Assembly: GCA_028641055.1 (NCBI GenBank)
Contig: CM054060.1
Location: forward strand, 56,446,292-56,510,291
Direction of reading: 5' to 3'
DNA length: 64,000 nt
DNA from: Alopecurus myosuroides
Lineage: Eukaryota; Streptophyta; Magnoliopsida; Poales; Poaceae
The notes below the pieces were generated by a model. That model saw only the letters and a program-made list of their open reading frames with translations, was not told the origin of the DNA and searched no databases. The position numbers and the translations under genes are program-made. Numbering within the stretch: the first letter of the stretch is position 1; each line of letters begins with the position of its first letter. This document shows positions 42,677-56,200 of this stretch, piece after piece.

Positions 42677-45600
42677 TCAGGAATCGAAGCTTGTTGAGAA
42701 ACTCAGCGTGCTGCATTCCAGGTTCCTCAAATTGAGCTGCATTAACACACAGATATGCTTGTTGCCATTACAAATTGCATATAAAATCCGATTGTGGGTG
42801 TTGTAAAAAGAGAACAGAGGATTGGATCTTATGTTTCATAGCTAGCATTTTGTTAACTATTTTATAAAGCTAATAATTGCATAAAAGTAACAAAGCAAAC
42901 CCTAATTAGGTTATGAACATAAGAGCAGAGCTACGAATACATACCACGACAGCGATTCCAGTGTCACAAAACCTTGGGATGCTGATTAGCCTAACTTGTT
43001 GTTTTTCCGATCCTGGAATAACAAGGATGTTAAGTTGAGTGCTGAAAGGGGCAAACGAATTTTGCATCAAGTAGTTACCTTTCATCAATCGAGTTTCAAA
43101 TCTATCTTGATTCCCGACAAAGTAAACGTGGGGGCAACTTTCAACGAGGAAAGGGTCCTTGTCCGTGTATGGATAACATCCTGGACAAAACAAATATCTA
43201 GTTAAGGACCATATCCTTTAGATGGTGTAATTACCAACTAACCATTAAATAAGAAATTTGGTCAGATGCATGAATGGTAACGGCACCAGGTTCTTTATTG
43301 GTTTAACCCAACCACCAGAGTTGAAATGTCTAATGATTTACCGAGGCTGTTCGGTGCAGTCGGAGCTAGATGGCGCCATGTCAATGTCCTTTCCATGAAT
43401 TCCAGCCTGTCTTTGGCATCCGAGTACTTGTAGAGGTCATCTATGTTCTGACCGGATGTTCCAATAAACCTACATACAGAGTTTCTTGCATAACAGTCTC
43501 CAAGTTGTTTTCATTTACAGAAAAATAGATAAGCGTGCCACTCACTTGACATTGTCAAGATCAAACTGATGTGGATTCGGACATGATGAAAACGTATTAT
43601 AGGTGGATGCTCCAGAGAAGAGGCATCTATGCAGAGGCTACAATAAAGTAAGATATGAGTTAGTCACGCATGCACATAAGATACACTTGATTGGTTGTAA
43701 TATACGAATCAACAATGGCTATTCATCTGCATCAGGAGCCCACCTGCTGAGGCAAAGAAAAATTTGCTGGATCATTACACCCTGGCATGATATCTACAGG
43801 TAATGACGCCACAAGCTGCAGAGGAAATGGATTACATCAAGATCCACAATAGAGACAGAAGCGCTCGCACTAGCAAAATTTGAGGCAAAAGGTAAAAGTG
43901 TTGAACCTGAGTCAGCATTATATCCAGTTCTCTGATTGGCTCAGCTATCCTCGGTTGATCTTTTGCAGCTACCGTCTGAAAGATAGGATACATACTACTA
44001 TCACAACAGACAAAACCAGTTTCACGTACTATTAGAAAATTATGTGAAACACAATGTCATTACCTGACCATTCAAGAACCTTGGGGCAATATGTACTGAA
44101 TTTCCAGCAACCACAACACGTACTATATTCGATGCTATTGTTTTCTCCTAATTAAATCCAAGGGAGAACACCACAATTAATGTGTGACTTAAGCATAATA
44201 TTTCTCATTTATGAAGATAAATGTCATACATTCTCATCGCCCAAATGGCCCGTGATATGGTCAATAAGAAGTTGGAACTGCAGAGGATTGAATGTACTGC
44301 TCCCAACACTTAATCCCGATACAAATACAACATACTTGTCCTCATCTGTAAAAGAAATAAATGTGATTCCCGAGCAATTTTAACACAACTAGAAATTTGT
44401 AGCAACATGGAAAACATGTTCAGAAATGAGCACAACAGGATACAGAAAATATTACTTATGCTAGGCAACACAGTTTGGGGAGGAAGACCAGCCTCGAGAA
44501 CATCTTCAACTAGGAAGTTGCCAGCACTTGTCTCCTTCCCATGGAGAGCTACTACAACTCCTGTAGATGATCGCTTGTTATTCCCAAGGAACATGCTATG
44601 GTGGTCAAAAGAACAGAACAAGTCTACAACACTAACGAAACAAGCCTTGGATTTGCAGCGTTCTGAGTTTTGAAGTGACAGTCAAACTTACCAGTGACAT
44701 AAGCTGCTGGAGGTATGGCTCCTGCAAGTGCAACTCTTCCACTTTCATCTTCCAGAATGAGATTATCATCAGGATGCATGAAATTGTGTGGCTTAACAAG
44801 AGGGATTGCGGACCTCTGCACAGATAGTTCATGCATAAGTCCCTCAGATTATTACAGATAGACACCATGTATGAAGGTATGAAAGCACTATTTTAAAGTT
44901 AAATTACCTCCTTGGAGTATTCATCAAGAATAGAAGGCTTCAGTTTCATGTCCTTGAATAAAGTTCCAACAAGCACGCAGTCTTTTCCTTCTTCGAGTCC
45001 GAGCACTGTAGTGACTGCGGCATAGGAAAAGGTGTGACTTAACTATCTCTTGGTTAACAGAAGATTTGAAACGACACAGCAAAACAAGAACTGTTTGAGA
45101 TATGAATCATAAAACCCAGCAACCAGGTCCAATTTCCAATCTTGCTAAAAAAGCAGGCGCATTTATTAAGATTGTGCATACATACTAACTACCAGTGTTA
45201 GTGAAGTATTTGTCATTATCAACTCCATTGAAAAGTTCCTATGTCACAAAGCACGATAATTTATAGACGAGTGAAATTACTCCAACCCTGCCAACATCTC
45301 TTTCCCACTAACAAAAACATTCTGTAGCTACCAGTTTCAGAGTTTCGTGAAAGCACGGGAGCTAAATTTGCTATGCATCCAATCCCCTCAAATGTCGTCT
45401 AACCGCATTCAAGAGACCCTAACCGTTGTTTCCAGCTGCTCAGCCAGAAGGAACTGCACTGACGAAATGTTCCGGAGCCACCAAGATCACACATTATGGA
45501 ACAGAGAAACCCTAACTCAGCAACTTTACTGTATCACAAGCAGCACCGAAATGAGGCCCAAAATCGCATCCATACTGACTTTATCTCCACGAAACATTAA

Positions 45601-45926
45601 CGGGAGCCTCACGGGGTTGAGGGGAGGGGATGCGAGGTGTCGCTTACCGGGGAGGTGCGGCTTCCGGGAGGGGACGAGGGCGTGGAGGAGGGTGCGCATG
45701 TGGTGGAGGCGCGTGAAGTAGATGTGGCTGTACTGCTGGCCCTGGTACCTCTCCCCCTGGATTATGTACCGCTCGTCCTGCCAAGCGCCATCGCCCGCCG
45801 AATCAGTCCAGCAGCCCAAATGGCGGGCGAATCGAAGAGGGGCAGGGGAAGGGAAGAGCGGATGGGAATAGGAGGAGGCGGCGGGGCTCTTACCAGGTTG
45901 CTGTAGTCCGCTTGCTTCCTCTCCAT
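42677..45926 (-). CDS. POLD2: DNA polymerase delta small (B) subunit
   Basis: Fourteen exons join into 429 codons. Plus-strand limits: 45894-45926, 45648-45777, 44908-45014, 44692-44815, 44456-44560, 44230-44345, 44064-44147, 43907-43975, 43744-43815, 43546-43637, 43342-43469, 43079-43180, 42945-43012, 42677-42736. All introns are GT-AG and phase is kept. The product is the accessory subunit that holds polymerase delta together at the replication fork. Family landmarks are Y-S-H-I-Y-F-T-R-L near residue 28, the OB-fold region (G-K-E-T-S-A-G-N-F), the inactive phosphoesterase-like domain (V-V-V-A-G-N-S-V-H), and the C-terminus N-L-R-N-L-E-C...F-D-S. The start at M-E-R-K-Q-A-D-Y matches the rice protein after its short N-terminal extension. 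It has no stops or frameshifts and appears functional, the only such gene here. Confidence 0.93.
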
Positions 45927-46031
45927 GGCGGCGGCGGAGGCGGCGGCGAGGGGGGCGTGGCGGGACGTTGGGGGGAGGGCGCTAGGTGGGGTTTGGCTGT
46001 TTGGGGTTCCTCTCTCGTCTCGTCGTCTCCC

Positions 46032-46183
46032 GCCCAAGCCCAAATTTACCCGCCGCTCCGTGGTTTTGTTTTTCTCCGGCGGAGGCGCGTGCGGGCAGGC
46101 AGGCGGCGTCACCGTGGCACAGTCCGGTTGGGAGAGACGGGCTGCTCTCAGCCAGTTTTCGTGGCCCAACTAATTAGAGCCCA
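46032..46183 (-). promoter_or_regulatory. POLD2 upstream site II and E2F-like motifs
   Basis: In gene orientation TGGGCT or TGGGCC occurs at 46042-46037, 46168-46163 and 46183-46178, with a near-match TGGGCG at 46036-46031. Plants use these site II motifs in replication genes such as PCNA. TTTACCCGCC at 46045-46054 differs by one base from the E2F consensus. The first is about 110 bases upstream of the ATG. Confidence 0.4.
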
Positions 46184-46199
46184 TTTTTATCACCAGCCT

Positions 46200-47150
46200 T
46201 CATTGTTAGGCTTTTTTGTCTGGTCTCGTACGGCCAACTCATGTTGTATTACGGACGTGGTCACTACCACATATGTGTTGTGTTACCGTTACAATAGAAT
46301 AATTTATTTGTTACAATTGGTCTCCGGTTTTGCTATAGTATTGTAATTTGTTTGCTACGTGGTCTTCGTCGTGAATCTCCGACGGAGTCTTCGATGTCAT
46401 TTTTTTCTACAATAGCACAAATTATTTTTGCTACAATTATTTTCCGTTTTTGCTATAATAGTACAAAGTGTTTGGTATAATTATTTTAATGAACCCTGTT
46501 TTGCTCAAAAAATAGCAAAAGCGGGATTACGGGTTAAAACTGGACACGTGTCGCATGGAGGACCCGGAGGATCCACCCCTCCTCCCCCCATCCTCCGGAG
46601 GGCCCAGCGTTGGCCTAAATAAATTGACCACTCGTTAGTTATTCGTCGTTCATCAACTGTGATTAACAACTTAGGACAACCCGCGCTAATTCACATCCCG
46701 TTTTAGGTTTTATATGCTCCCTCGTGACTCTCGCGGCGAGACTACTTGTTCTATCAAAAATGGTTCCAATAGGCGAGATTGCCGAGAGGATAGATTCTAC
46801 AGGAATTTAACCCTAAGGCATTACATCTTTCTCACGCCGTGGTTCGGGGGTTTGGTTCCGGCGGTCCAAACATGATATCGTATGCGGTCGTAGGTGATGT
46901 CGAACTACAATTTTGACACAAAGAAAAACTAGTTTCCAGATGGGAGTCGACTACGTGAAGAGTGACAGGACACGAATATTGACTAGAGGGAGGAATAGGC
47001 GTTTTAAGACAATTCCAATTAAGTTTTAAATAAATGTGGAATTAAACTAAAGTTTAATTTATCAAGCCAAAACATAAACAAGCCAGGTTCACCTATGTGC
47101 ACCAACAAATTATGCTAAGCGATATGAGCAACTATGTGATAGAAAGATAT
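46200..47150. other. Spacer with fragments of T-rich repeat
   Basis: Words such as TTTTGCTACAATTATTTTCC and TTTTGCTATAATAG recur between 46300 and 46510, a pattern often seen at ends of Mutator-like elements, and a G+C-rich piece (46530-46620) follows. No complete element or gene is seen. Confidence 0.4.
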
Positions 47151-48640
47151 GTAACTTCGTATCACAAAGTGAATTGCGTAAGTAACTGAGACACGCGGAG
47201 ACGATGATTTATCCCGAAATTCACTTCTCAATGAAAGATAATCTCCATGGAGAGGTGTGGAGTCAAAATGACTCCAGGCGTCTCAATGGCTCACCTTATT
47301 CTTCACGTGTCTCCACCAATACGGAGTGGCACGATCCACTATGGGACCTTTGAGAATGGTCACCGTTCCCGTACAAGGTTGGAGAAATCTCCACAACTCA
47401 GCTGGAGGATCCTAGCAATATCCTGTGAGGTACCAAAGCTCCAAGATAGCAACAAGGTACCGAAAGCTTCCAAAACTCTAAGACAATCAACACCGTCTAG
47501 GACACTCCAAGTACCCCGGGAGGACAAGGTCTAAGCCACTCCAAGTACCCAAGGGTAACAAGATTATCAACTTTCACTCAACCGAGTCCTTGTGAGAACT
47601 CAAACCAATGCAATGGCAAGAACACAAGAAGTGCTCAAATTCTTCACTCTCAAATCCCACCAATGCAACAAATGATTTGGGGGAGAAGAGAGGAAGAAAA
47701 AATAAGAACTCAACAAATGAATATCCAAGATCTAAATCCAAAGGCTTCCCCTCACTACGAGGAGAGATGGATTGGTGGAAAGATAGATCTGGATCTCCTC
47801 TCTATTTTACCTTTAATTGGGGGGCAAAATTGTGAAGGGGCAGAGAGAAAGCAAAGCTCTAGGAAGGTCAACAATGGGAGAAACCGCGAGCCATGCAAGA
47901 TATGTATCTTTGGGGAAGAAGGGGAGCTTTTGTAGGTCCCCATGAAAAAGAGTTGTTGCAGAAATGCAGGGCCGGATTATCCGGCCAAAGTGGGGGCCGG
48001 ATTATTCGGTCTTCCAAATATCCGACCAATAATCCGGTGTTTCCAGAGAGCCATGCACTTAGTCGAAAACCAGTACTTAGTCAAAATGGTGAGGGTCGGA
48101 TTATTCAAAAATTCCACCGTCCCCCTCCCCCACCCCACCCCCCACCCCCGGATTATCCGATTTCCAGACTAAAACACACTTACGAGAAATGCGATATATG
48201 TTTCATACGGACTCCTTTTTTATGATCTTGGGCTAGTTTGAATCACCACAACGAGTACTACAAGAAAATGCAAAGAAACATCATAGTACAACAAGGGAGG
48301 ATAAACCCAAATGATCAAAGGTTTGACCTCTCTATAATGTAACAACCGGTAAAAACTCCAACGTAAGAAAATTCAATATGTTTTTCATACAAAATCTGTT
48401 TTTGATGAACTTGAGATGTCATGAAGCTCATAAAAATGTATAAAACTACACATGGAGAAAATCCAAATAAGAACCAAGAAATATGGCGCCAAGTATACAA
48501 AGGTTTGAGCTCTCTTTGAATGATACGATCAAGTTGCTAATATGAGAGACCCTCTTGATAGTATGGTTATCTATCCTATAACCCGGTCTCCCAACTAATG
48601 CTATGAGACCGGTAAAATAGAAAACCTATCAAGATCATAC
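47150..48640. repeat. Triticeae-type repeat block 1, with CCGGATTATCCGG motifs
   Basis: The block opens with ACACGCGGAGACGATGATTT. Between 47970 and 48160 the near-palindrome CCGGATTAT(C/T)CGG occurs several times. It has no coding sequence. It is related to 48870-49650 by shared opening words. I recognise the style from Triticeae genomic clones but cannot name the family. Confidence 0.5.
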
Positions 48641-48869
48641 CTTTTCCTTGATCATTCCACTTCAACTAGATGATGAAGACCTTGAGCTCCTAAAAGGATC
48701 GTATGGGCACCTAGAGGGGGTAAATATTTGCTACTCCAAATTTTAATACTTTTTCGATTTAGGCTTAACACAAAGGTAAATTCTCTAGATATGAAACTAA
48801 GGTAGATTTACCTATATGACTAGAATAATGCTAAGTAAGAGACGAGAAACAAGTAAAATATAAAGGATA
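48641..48869. other. Short spacer between repeat blocks
   Basis: A+T-rich; nothing recognised. Confidence 0.5.
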
Positions 48870-49655
48870 CAAGGAACCGGAGTGAAAGCACGTGGAGACA
48901 ATGATGTATTCCCGAGTTCCTACTTTTTAGGGGAGTACGTGTCGTTGGAGGGGTGTGAGCTTCGCCGCAACAGGCTTGCTCAATGCCACTAAGGCCTTAC
49001 CCTATTCTCCGATGAACTTCGCCACAAAGTCCTAGTTCACCTTCCAGCATTGGAATCCTTCAAGGTGAAATTCGGAGCCTTTACAATGAGCTTGTGGCAC
49101 ACACCCACAACTGAACCGGGGGCTCCCAAATTCACCACGAATCAGTTACAAGAAACACAAAACAAGATGCCTACGTTCTCCACAAGGAAACCCTAGGATC
49201 AAATCCCTCAAGTGAATGAGGGGGTAATGCAACTCGCCTTGGTGAAGATGTAGATCTTGGCCTTCTCCATCAATCCTCCAAAGATCAACAAGTTTGGGTG
49301 GGAGGGGAAGGAGATCTCTTGACTTTATTGGGCTCAACAATGGTGTTCTTATTTTCTTGGTCGAGCTACCCAATGTTGAAGATGGAGTGGGGTATTTATA
49401 TGCCTTCACAAAACTAGTTGTTTTGAGCCGTTGCAGACATACTTACACCGGAGTCTCTAGCCTAGCGCGGAGTCTCCGGACCAAATTTGTCCGGAAGATT
49501 CTGGCCTGGCCAAAGACTTCAAAAGTCTTCGGGCATACTCCCACCTTACTCTAGAGGGGGCATCTGCGAGTTTCATTGGATCCAAGAATAAATTGTCCAG
49601 AGTCGCCGTTTGTCCTGAGTCCGGATACACCAGAGTCCCCGGTCTTGGGACCCCC
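48870..49655. repeat. Triticeae-type repeat block 2, with CGGAGTCTCCGGA motifs (left part)
   Basis: It opens CACGTGGAGACAATGATG, like block 1, but carries CGGAGTCTCCGGA and related words (49455-49640) in place of CCGGATTATCCGG. It is cut at 49655 by element B and resumes at 60547 with CGGAGTCTCTGG. Confidence 0.55.
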
Positions 49656-52600
49656 TGTCACGACCCCGGACCCAGAGATATACATACTGTTATGTGCTCC
49701 TAGCCATGGACTCACAAGGGCTTCAAGGTTACCAGCCCCGGCCGCAACAAACAACGGCAGATAGACCGGATTCATCGGCACGTAGTCCGGATCCCCAGTC
49801 TACTACTCCTTGTACCCATGCTAGTCATAACCAACCATGCATATCAAAGCGTCCACGAATCGAATGAAACTGAAGGAAACGGGACCAAAGCTATACAGAG
49901 ATGCTATGTGTCCAGAAAGTGCAACAACAATCGAGGGTTACTGGGGTTACCTCGCCCCAGGCCGATCACATCGACAGGCGGGCTCGGACATGGATCATCG
50001 GCTCCACAACCCCTCGACTGCGACAACTATGCAGGCATAGCCAAAACTGTATAACAATGAGCTCGGAACCAACAACCGATCAAAGCAACACTCTAGACAA
50101 AGAAACTTTATTAACAGGTGATACTAGAGCATAGCTTACAAGCAGAGGTCACACGACCCAACATTACATCAGACAACGGAAGGCAAATTATGTTGCTAAT
50201 CAACAAGAACCAAAAAGGCCTAAGAGGCCGCAACATAAGGCGACGTCCCAGCCCATAGATTCCAGGCTGCTACCTGGAAACCCCAAACTACTCGTCGATG
50301 TCCACGTTGAATCACCACCGATGTGAGATCTTCTCCTGAACCAAAATTAAGCAAACCTGAGTACGGGAGGTACTCAACAAGACTTAGTTAACCTATTATA
50401 TATCTGCTATTTCGAAAAGGGTTTCATGAAGGCTGATTTGCATAAAGCAATCTTTGTTTTGCAAGTTGAGGGAGGAATAGCACGTCTCATGGAGTATTTT
50501 GAAAACAGATGAGAAAGCTACTCAACTACTGAAATCATCATCTTTTAATCCACCAAAACATTTCAGCACCTCGTGCTTCAAAGATCACCTCCTCCAGTTG
50601 TTCCACACTATCTCATGCTACAAGGTAACCCCTCTCGGCATCTCCGAGGAGGCATCCTTGATTCGTTATCAACAAGTTTTAATCATTCCGTTTAAGTTGT
50701 CTATGATCACAGAATCCGTCACCAAGTCGTCTTTAACCGCAGACACGGCTTTTCGAAAAGATTTAACCCTGCAGGGGTGTACAACTTTACCCACACGTAC
50801 CAACCGACTCTTAGTGCCACCGGGTTGGCACTAGTCCGGGAAGTGCCGGCAGAGGGTGGTCGATTCCCGGCCTTTACCTTGTCGAACCATATCCATGAGT
50901 CAACCCAAACAGGGCCACCCCGTCAACAGGGAGTTGGCCACCTCCTGACGGCACCTGTTCTGTGAGTCGGGAACAAGATCTGTGTACGTCCATCACTTGC
51001 CCCGGTCACGACCTAGTTTTCTCCAAAACATTTTCCGACTCACACGCAGATGGAAAGCTCAAACTACGTGGCTCATGGATAAGGTTAAACAAGTTAGTCA
51101 GCCGGGCGGGGTTCATCGGCCCACGTGTGGTTGTACGCTCAGTCTTGGCTCGAAGGCGAGAACTCGCTCCTAGGGGCAGGAACAGGACAAAACGCCACAA
51201 CCCATTGTGGCCTCACATCCATGCCGTGATTAGTCAAGTTATCAAAGGTAATTCAAACCATAAACACCTGACATAGAAGATTCACGCATTGAACAGATTC
51301 ATCAACTAGGCATGGCTAAGCAAGACTCACAAGGTTTAGCGGAGCGCGCACAAACAAGCCTATAGCTGCTAGGTGCAGTGGATCAGGATAACTAGGTTAT
51401 GCAGTATATAGGAGAATTCTATCTACTGACATCAAATAGTTTGGAACCGAATGCAAATTACGAGATTCAAATCACTTTGAAACCATATATGAGCAGATAA
51501 GAGGTTATGCTTGCCTTGGTTATAAGAAAACCAGATAAAGATCTTCTGGAATAAGTGCTTGACTTGTCGGTTAATATCAAGTATTCGTCATGGAACGGCT
51601 GTCCTTCTCTTCGGAGTCACGTTCTACCGAGGGGACAAACAGCGAAAAGAAGAACAATCAACCATGGCATCGATGCAATGCGCAATATGTATGCATGAGC
51701 AAGTTAATGCACTGAAATAAAGCCCTAGACATGATCAATGGGTTGCTAGGGTTCACATGTTAGTTATGAAATTTTACTGAAATTAATCCGAAATAAGCCC
51801 CGGAGGGGGTTTCGGGCGATTATGAAGGTGAATACCATTTTAGTTGCTCAAATGGGTTTGAAAACATCATAAAAAGGTTGCATTTGTCATTTTGAGCATT
51901 TTGGTATATAACTTTTAATTTTCTAATTTTTGTGAATAAAAACTTATTTTTTCTATTTTTAAATGATTAAACAATATTAAATAAATGCCATTTTTGGACT
52001 TTCTCAAACATGTATGAAAACTACATTTTTGGATAGATCTTATTTTTCTGAGCACAACCATATTTTTACTTTATTTTTCTTGTAAATATTTTATTAGATA
52101 TTAATTATTCAACATTTATTCATTTTCTGGAATTTTGTGAAAATAGCAAAAGGACATATGACATCAGGATGACATCATGCTTGCCTCATCCATAGAGGAA
52201 CTTCTCTGTTGAATTCAAATTCGAACGATTGCTTGAGGGATTCGTGCAATTGAATGGTGTACTGGCTAGAGGGCTTCACGGTGAGCCTTTAGGTGGTGGC
52301 GCCCCTATTTTTGCGTCGCCGGAACTACGCCGGCGAGGTGCTGCAGCGGCGGCCGGACAACGGTTCATGGTGACGAGATCGAACAGAGGGAGAGGGAGGA
52401 GATGGAGGGCACCAGCAGATAGATGAGCTCACCGCGAGCTTGCAGAGCTTGACGGGGAGGCGTGGGGCGTCCGAAAACGACGGCGGCGACCAGAAGACGG
52501 CGGCGGCCGGTGAGCTCGTCGGTGACAAAATTGGAGGGCTCCCGAGCTTGTCGGCTGCTGCGCGAGCTCGAGTCGAACGAGGAGAAGATGGAGGTGCCAG

Positions 52601-53209
52601 TGAGACTCTCGGCGGGGAGCGGGGGCTTCCGTAGCGCCGGCGAAGGGCGGCGGTTGGCACCGGCCGGAGTTAGGGTTTGGGTCTCGCAAGGAGCAGAGGA
52701 AGGGAGGAGGAAAGGTGAGGGCATGGAGAGAGAGAGGAGTCCGAGTGCGTTCTCTGGGACCTATCCACGCGAGGAGAGAGGCAGGGAGCAGGTGGCAATC
52801 GACGCCGGCGGTGCCTCCACGCAGCTAGTCCTACTGTCAAAGGTTGAAGACAACCTTTTTGCACAAAGCCCCCTGGAGTTTTGGGAAAACACCAAAAGAT
52901 CCTGTTCTCTTTAAAAACAGGACAAAAAACAAACTTTTGAGGGCCTTTTTACAAACAGAAAATTTGGCAAAAATAAGTTTTGGAAACCTTGCAAAATTTC
53001 CAACCTAACCATGTTTTTCTTTGGTGTATAATAAATATTTTTCAATGCAAAATTTTGAAACCCATTTGAAGTACTATCTGCTGGAAATTTTCTCAAACCA
53101 TTTGAATTCACAAACCAAATTGTTTAAAACATGATTTGAATTTTTGATTCATGCATGTATGAGATGCCAACACCACAACCCTAATTTAGCAAAAATTAGG
53201 GATGTTACA
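49656..53209 (-). repeat. 3' LTR of element B, 3554 bp
   Basis: Begins TGTCACGACCCCGG and ends GGATGTTACA. Contains a G+C-rich block (52310-52850) whose frames recur in the other LTR only because the LTRs are near-identical. Confidence 0.88.
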
Positions 53210-56200
53210 AATATACCCCCCTTACAAGAATCTCGTCCCGAGATTCCCGAAGGAGAAGAAAGAAGTAACACCGGTTTTGAACGATCTTCTTGAACGTTAC
53301 GGTTCTTTTCTCGAAGAGGTTGATCCGTAGCATCTTGAAGTATTGAACGGATACACCTTAAGTAAGAGGGAAAACTCTTAGGAACTGATCTTCACGAAGA
53401 TCGAGTATCCCATGGGTAACTCATGACAGGATGTTCATAAAGAACTTTTGAGTTATCAAGCATGAAACACATCAAGGTAACGGAGGAAATATGAGAAGGT
53501 TTCAAGTTTGCGGACGATTGGTATTGAAAGGATTTAGAATATGAGCTTTGCACAAGACTTTAAATCCTTTTGGAAAAGAAAGGTTGAACGACTTGTGACA
53601 TCGAGGTATCTTAGAAGCGGAATACCAAAATGAAAAGGATTGTGTTGGATACCACAAAGTAATATCCATAGACGAGGGAAAACACGAGAAAACACTGTAA
53701 TTCGTGGGTCAGAGAGAATTTTGGTACAGAATCATGTTCACTGTTCGGAGTGGACACGAAAGATAACGGAACTTCCATTCCATTAAAGTTTGTCGAAAAC
53801 TTTTTCAAAGGTAGGAATGTTACTTCACGACAGAAGATGAGTAACCAAAGGATGTTGGAACACCGTAGCGAAGGAGGAACTCGTGGTCACACCATAAGGC
53901 CGGTTAACCAACAAGGATTGAAACACCGGAAGGAAATAGGAAATCTCTTTCCTATTGTGGGTTATCCGTAGCAATACGTTTACCACATAGTTAAGACCCC
54001 ATGGTTGAAGTGATTGACAAATTCACACAATGTGTGAGATGAGCAGAACTTCAAGTACAAACAACTTGAGGAAGGAAACTGAACAAAGGTGGTTAAAGAA
54101 CACCACAAGATGGTTTTCACGATGAAATTGTTTCCACGTGAACAAGGATTTGGAGGATCAACGGAAAGATATTGGAAAGATCAACTTCCAAGTTCTCCTT
54201 GATGTATTAGATACCAAGATTAGGCCTACGGTAAGCCATGAGTACATCTTCAAGTGAAAATAGATCTCCGGTTTGGAAAAACGTTGAGGAAAACTTGTTG
54301 GAATGAGTCGCACAAGAATCCTCACGGAGAGTGGTTGTTCTTACGGATTCAAAGAGATATGACATTAGGCCTTCCGGCTAATTGTGTCAACCACAACATC
54401 AACCATGCCGGATTTTGAAAAGACCTAATTCAATACCCTTGAGGAGACACCAACCATCGTTGCTGCTTGAGATTCAGCTCTGGTTAGCGAGTTGATAACT
54501 TAGAATCGGCATGTTTGATCTAAGAGATTGCATCGGTTACAATTGAGGTACATATGCTGGATTCTCAAGATATGGACTATGATGCCACGCTCAAGAAGAT
54601 GAGCGAGATTGCAAAACTCATGTATTAGCAACTTGCGAAAGACGGTTGCACCTACATGGTTTAGTTGCAACAAAACACATCGGAGTCCTTGTGAGAAAGA
54701 TGATTACAAAGATATCGAAGATCATAGGCTTCTTCTCTTTCACGAACAATCAGTCAGTGGCTTAGTGTGGATGCAAACTTGTTCAAGTAAATGGAGGTAA
54801 CAACCATCTCGAGAATAGTCCACACATGCATGACCGACTTGGAGTTATTCCCGAAGGAACAAGAAAACTCTACTCGGATCCACGGTGACAACTTTCACCA
54901 TAAGCACATGGACCAGATAAAGTCACTTCAAACATTCAGAACACAACTTCGTGATAACACAAAGTTAGTTCTCGAAAGTTTCCAACATTAGTGCCAAGTT
55001 TTTAGCATGAACCTCTTGCAACTTGGATAAAATAGGAATGTCATCGATGGGCTCGACAACACACTTATCAAAACACTCCAAGAAGATGGATTCATATGAT
55101 ATATGAACAAGGCAATACATTGGCCAGACTAGAGGACATGAAGGTGTACTCGGGCAAAACACCATGAGTGAAAACACCGTCAAGATAGTCCTTAGAGCTG
55201 GACTTGATCTGTTGATAGCCCAAATCAAATCAAAGGTAGAATGATAGCATGTCCACTACGGAGATACTATCCTGCTTCAACATGAGGAGAACTAGACATC
55301 CCTTAACAGAGGATCAAGTTAGGCAGAGCTTTTGCCTTTCAACTCTCCAAGTTGTTGTTTAAGCTCAACCAACTAGTCTGGGATATTCAGCACTGATCTT
55401 GGAGAAAAGAGTAATTCAAATTACCCTTTGTTTAGACATTACGGTCAGGTAAAACCTGGTGATACTTCTAGAAAGACAACCAGAACATCACAACCTACCG
55501 GTATGTCTTGGAGTTTGGAAGGAATTCTTGCTTTTCAAAGCAACTGATATGATCTTGAGAGCTTCGGCATAAACCTAATTCTCTGATCGATAAGGTGCAT
55601 CAGAATGAACGGATTTGATAACACGACCAACTCTAGTAGAGACCGGGTGACCGATAGTGCTAAGAAGGATACAGATGGTTCTTAGATTTTTCGAAGCAAT
55701 AAGAATTGCTAGGAATAGCTGATACACATGTCGATGAACAAACCCATCATTCTCAAGCATTCAAGCTTGGAGGAAGGGGAGTGAAGATGTGTGAGAGCAT
55801 CACTTCATCAATAAGGCCATGAAACTTAACACAACCTCCTGATATTAAAGAGTGTGATACTCGGAGGTAGAACAGATTGGAAGTTGATGAAACTTCTTTA
55901 ATCTGCGGATTACAAAACTTTGACCTGGTTCTTAAGATGAACGAGGTACTGGAGTTTGTTTCTCCTGACATCCCAAGGTGGAATGTTTTGACGGAAAACA
56001 AGAACAAATGCATCGGAAGAATCCAACACTCATATGTAACTTGGTTTCAAAACAACGGATGGAGATTTGAGAGCAACTGGAGGGTGGAAACTTGCTCAGG
56101 AGAATCCAGAGATCATGTGCAATGCATAGAGTGATACTCATTTGTAAAACCCATGCAAAAGAGTTGGTATAACTGAAATAAGAACGAAGATGTGGAATTC

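Noticed and set aside
45762..46169. Longer POLD2 N-terminus starting upstream at 46169
   Set aside because: The frame is open upstream, but it runs through promoter-like sequence with site II motifs, and the family start fits M-E-R-K-Q-A-D-Y.
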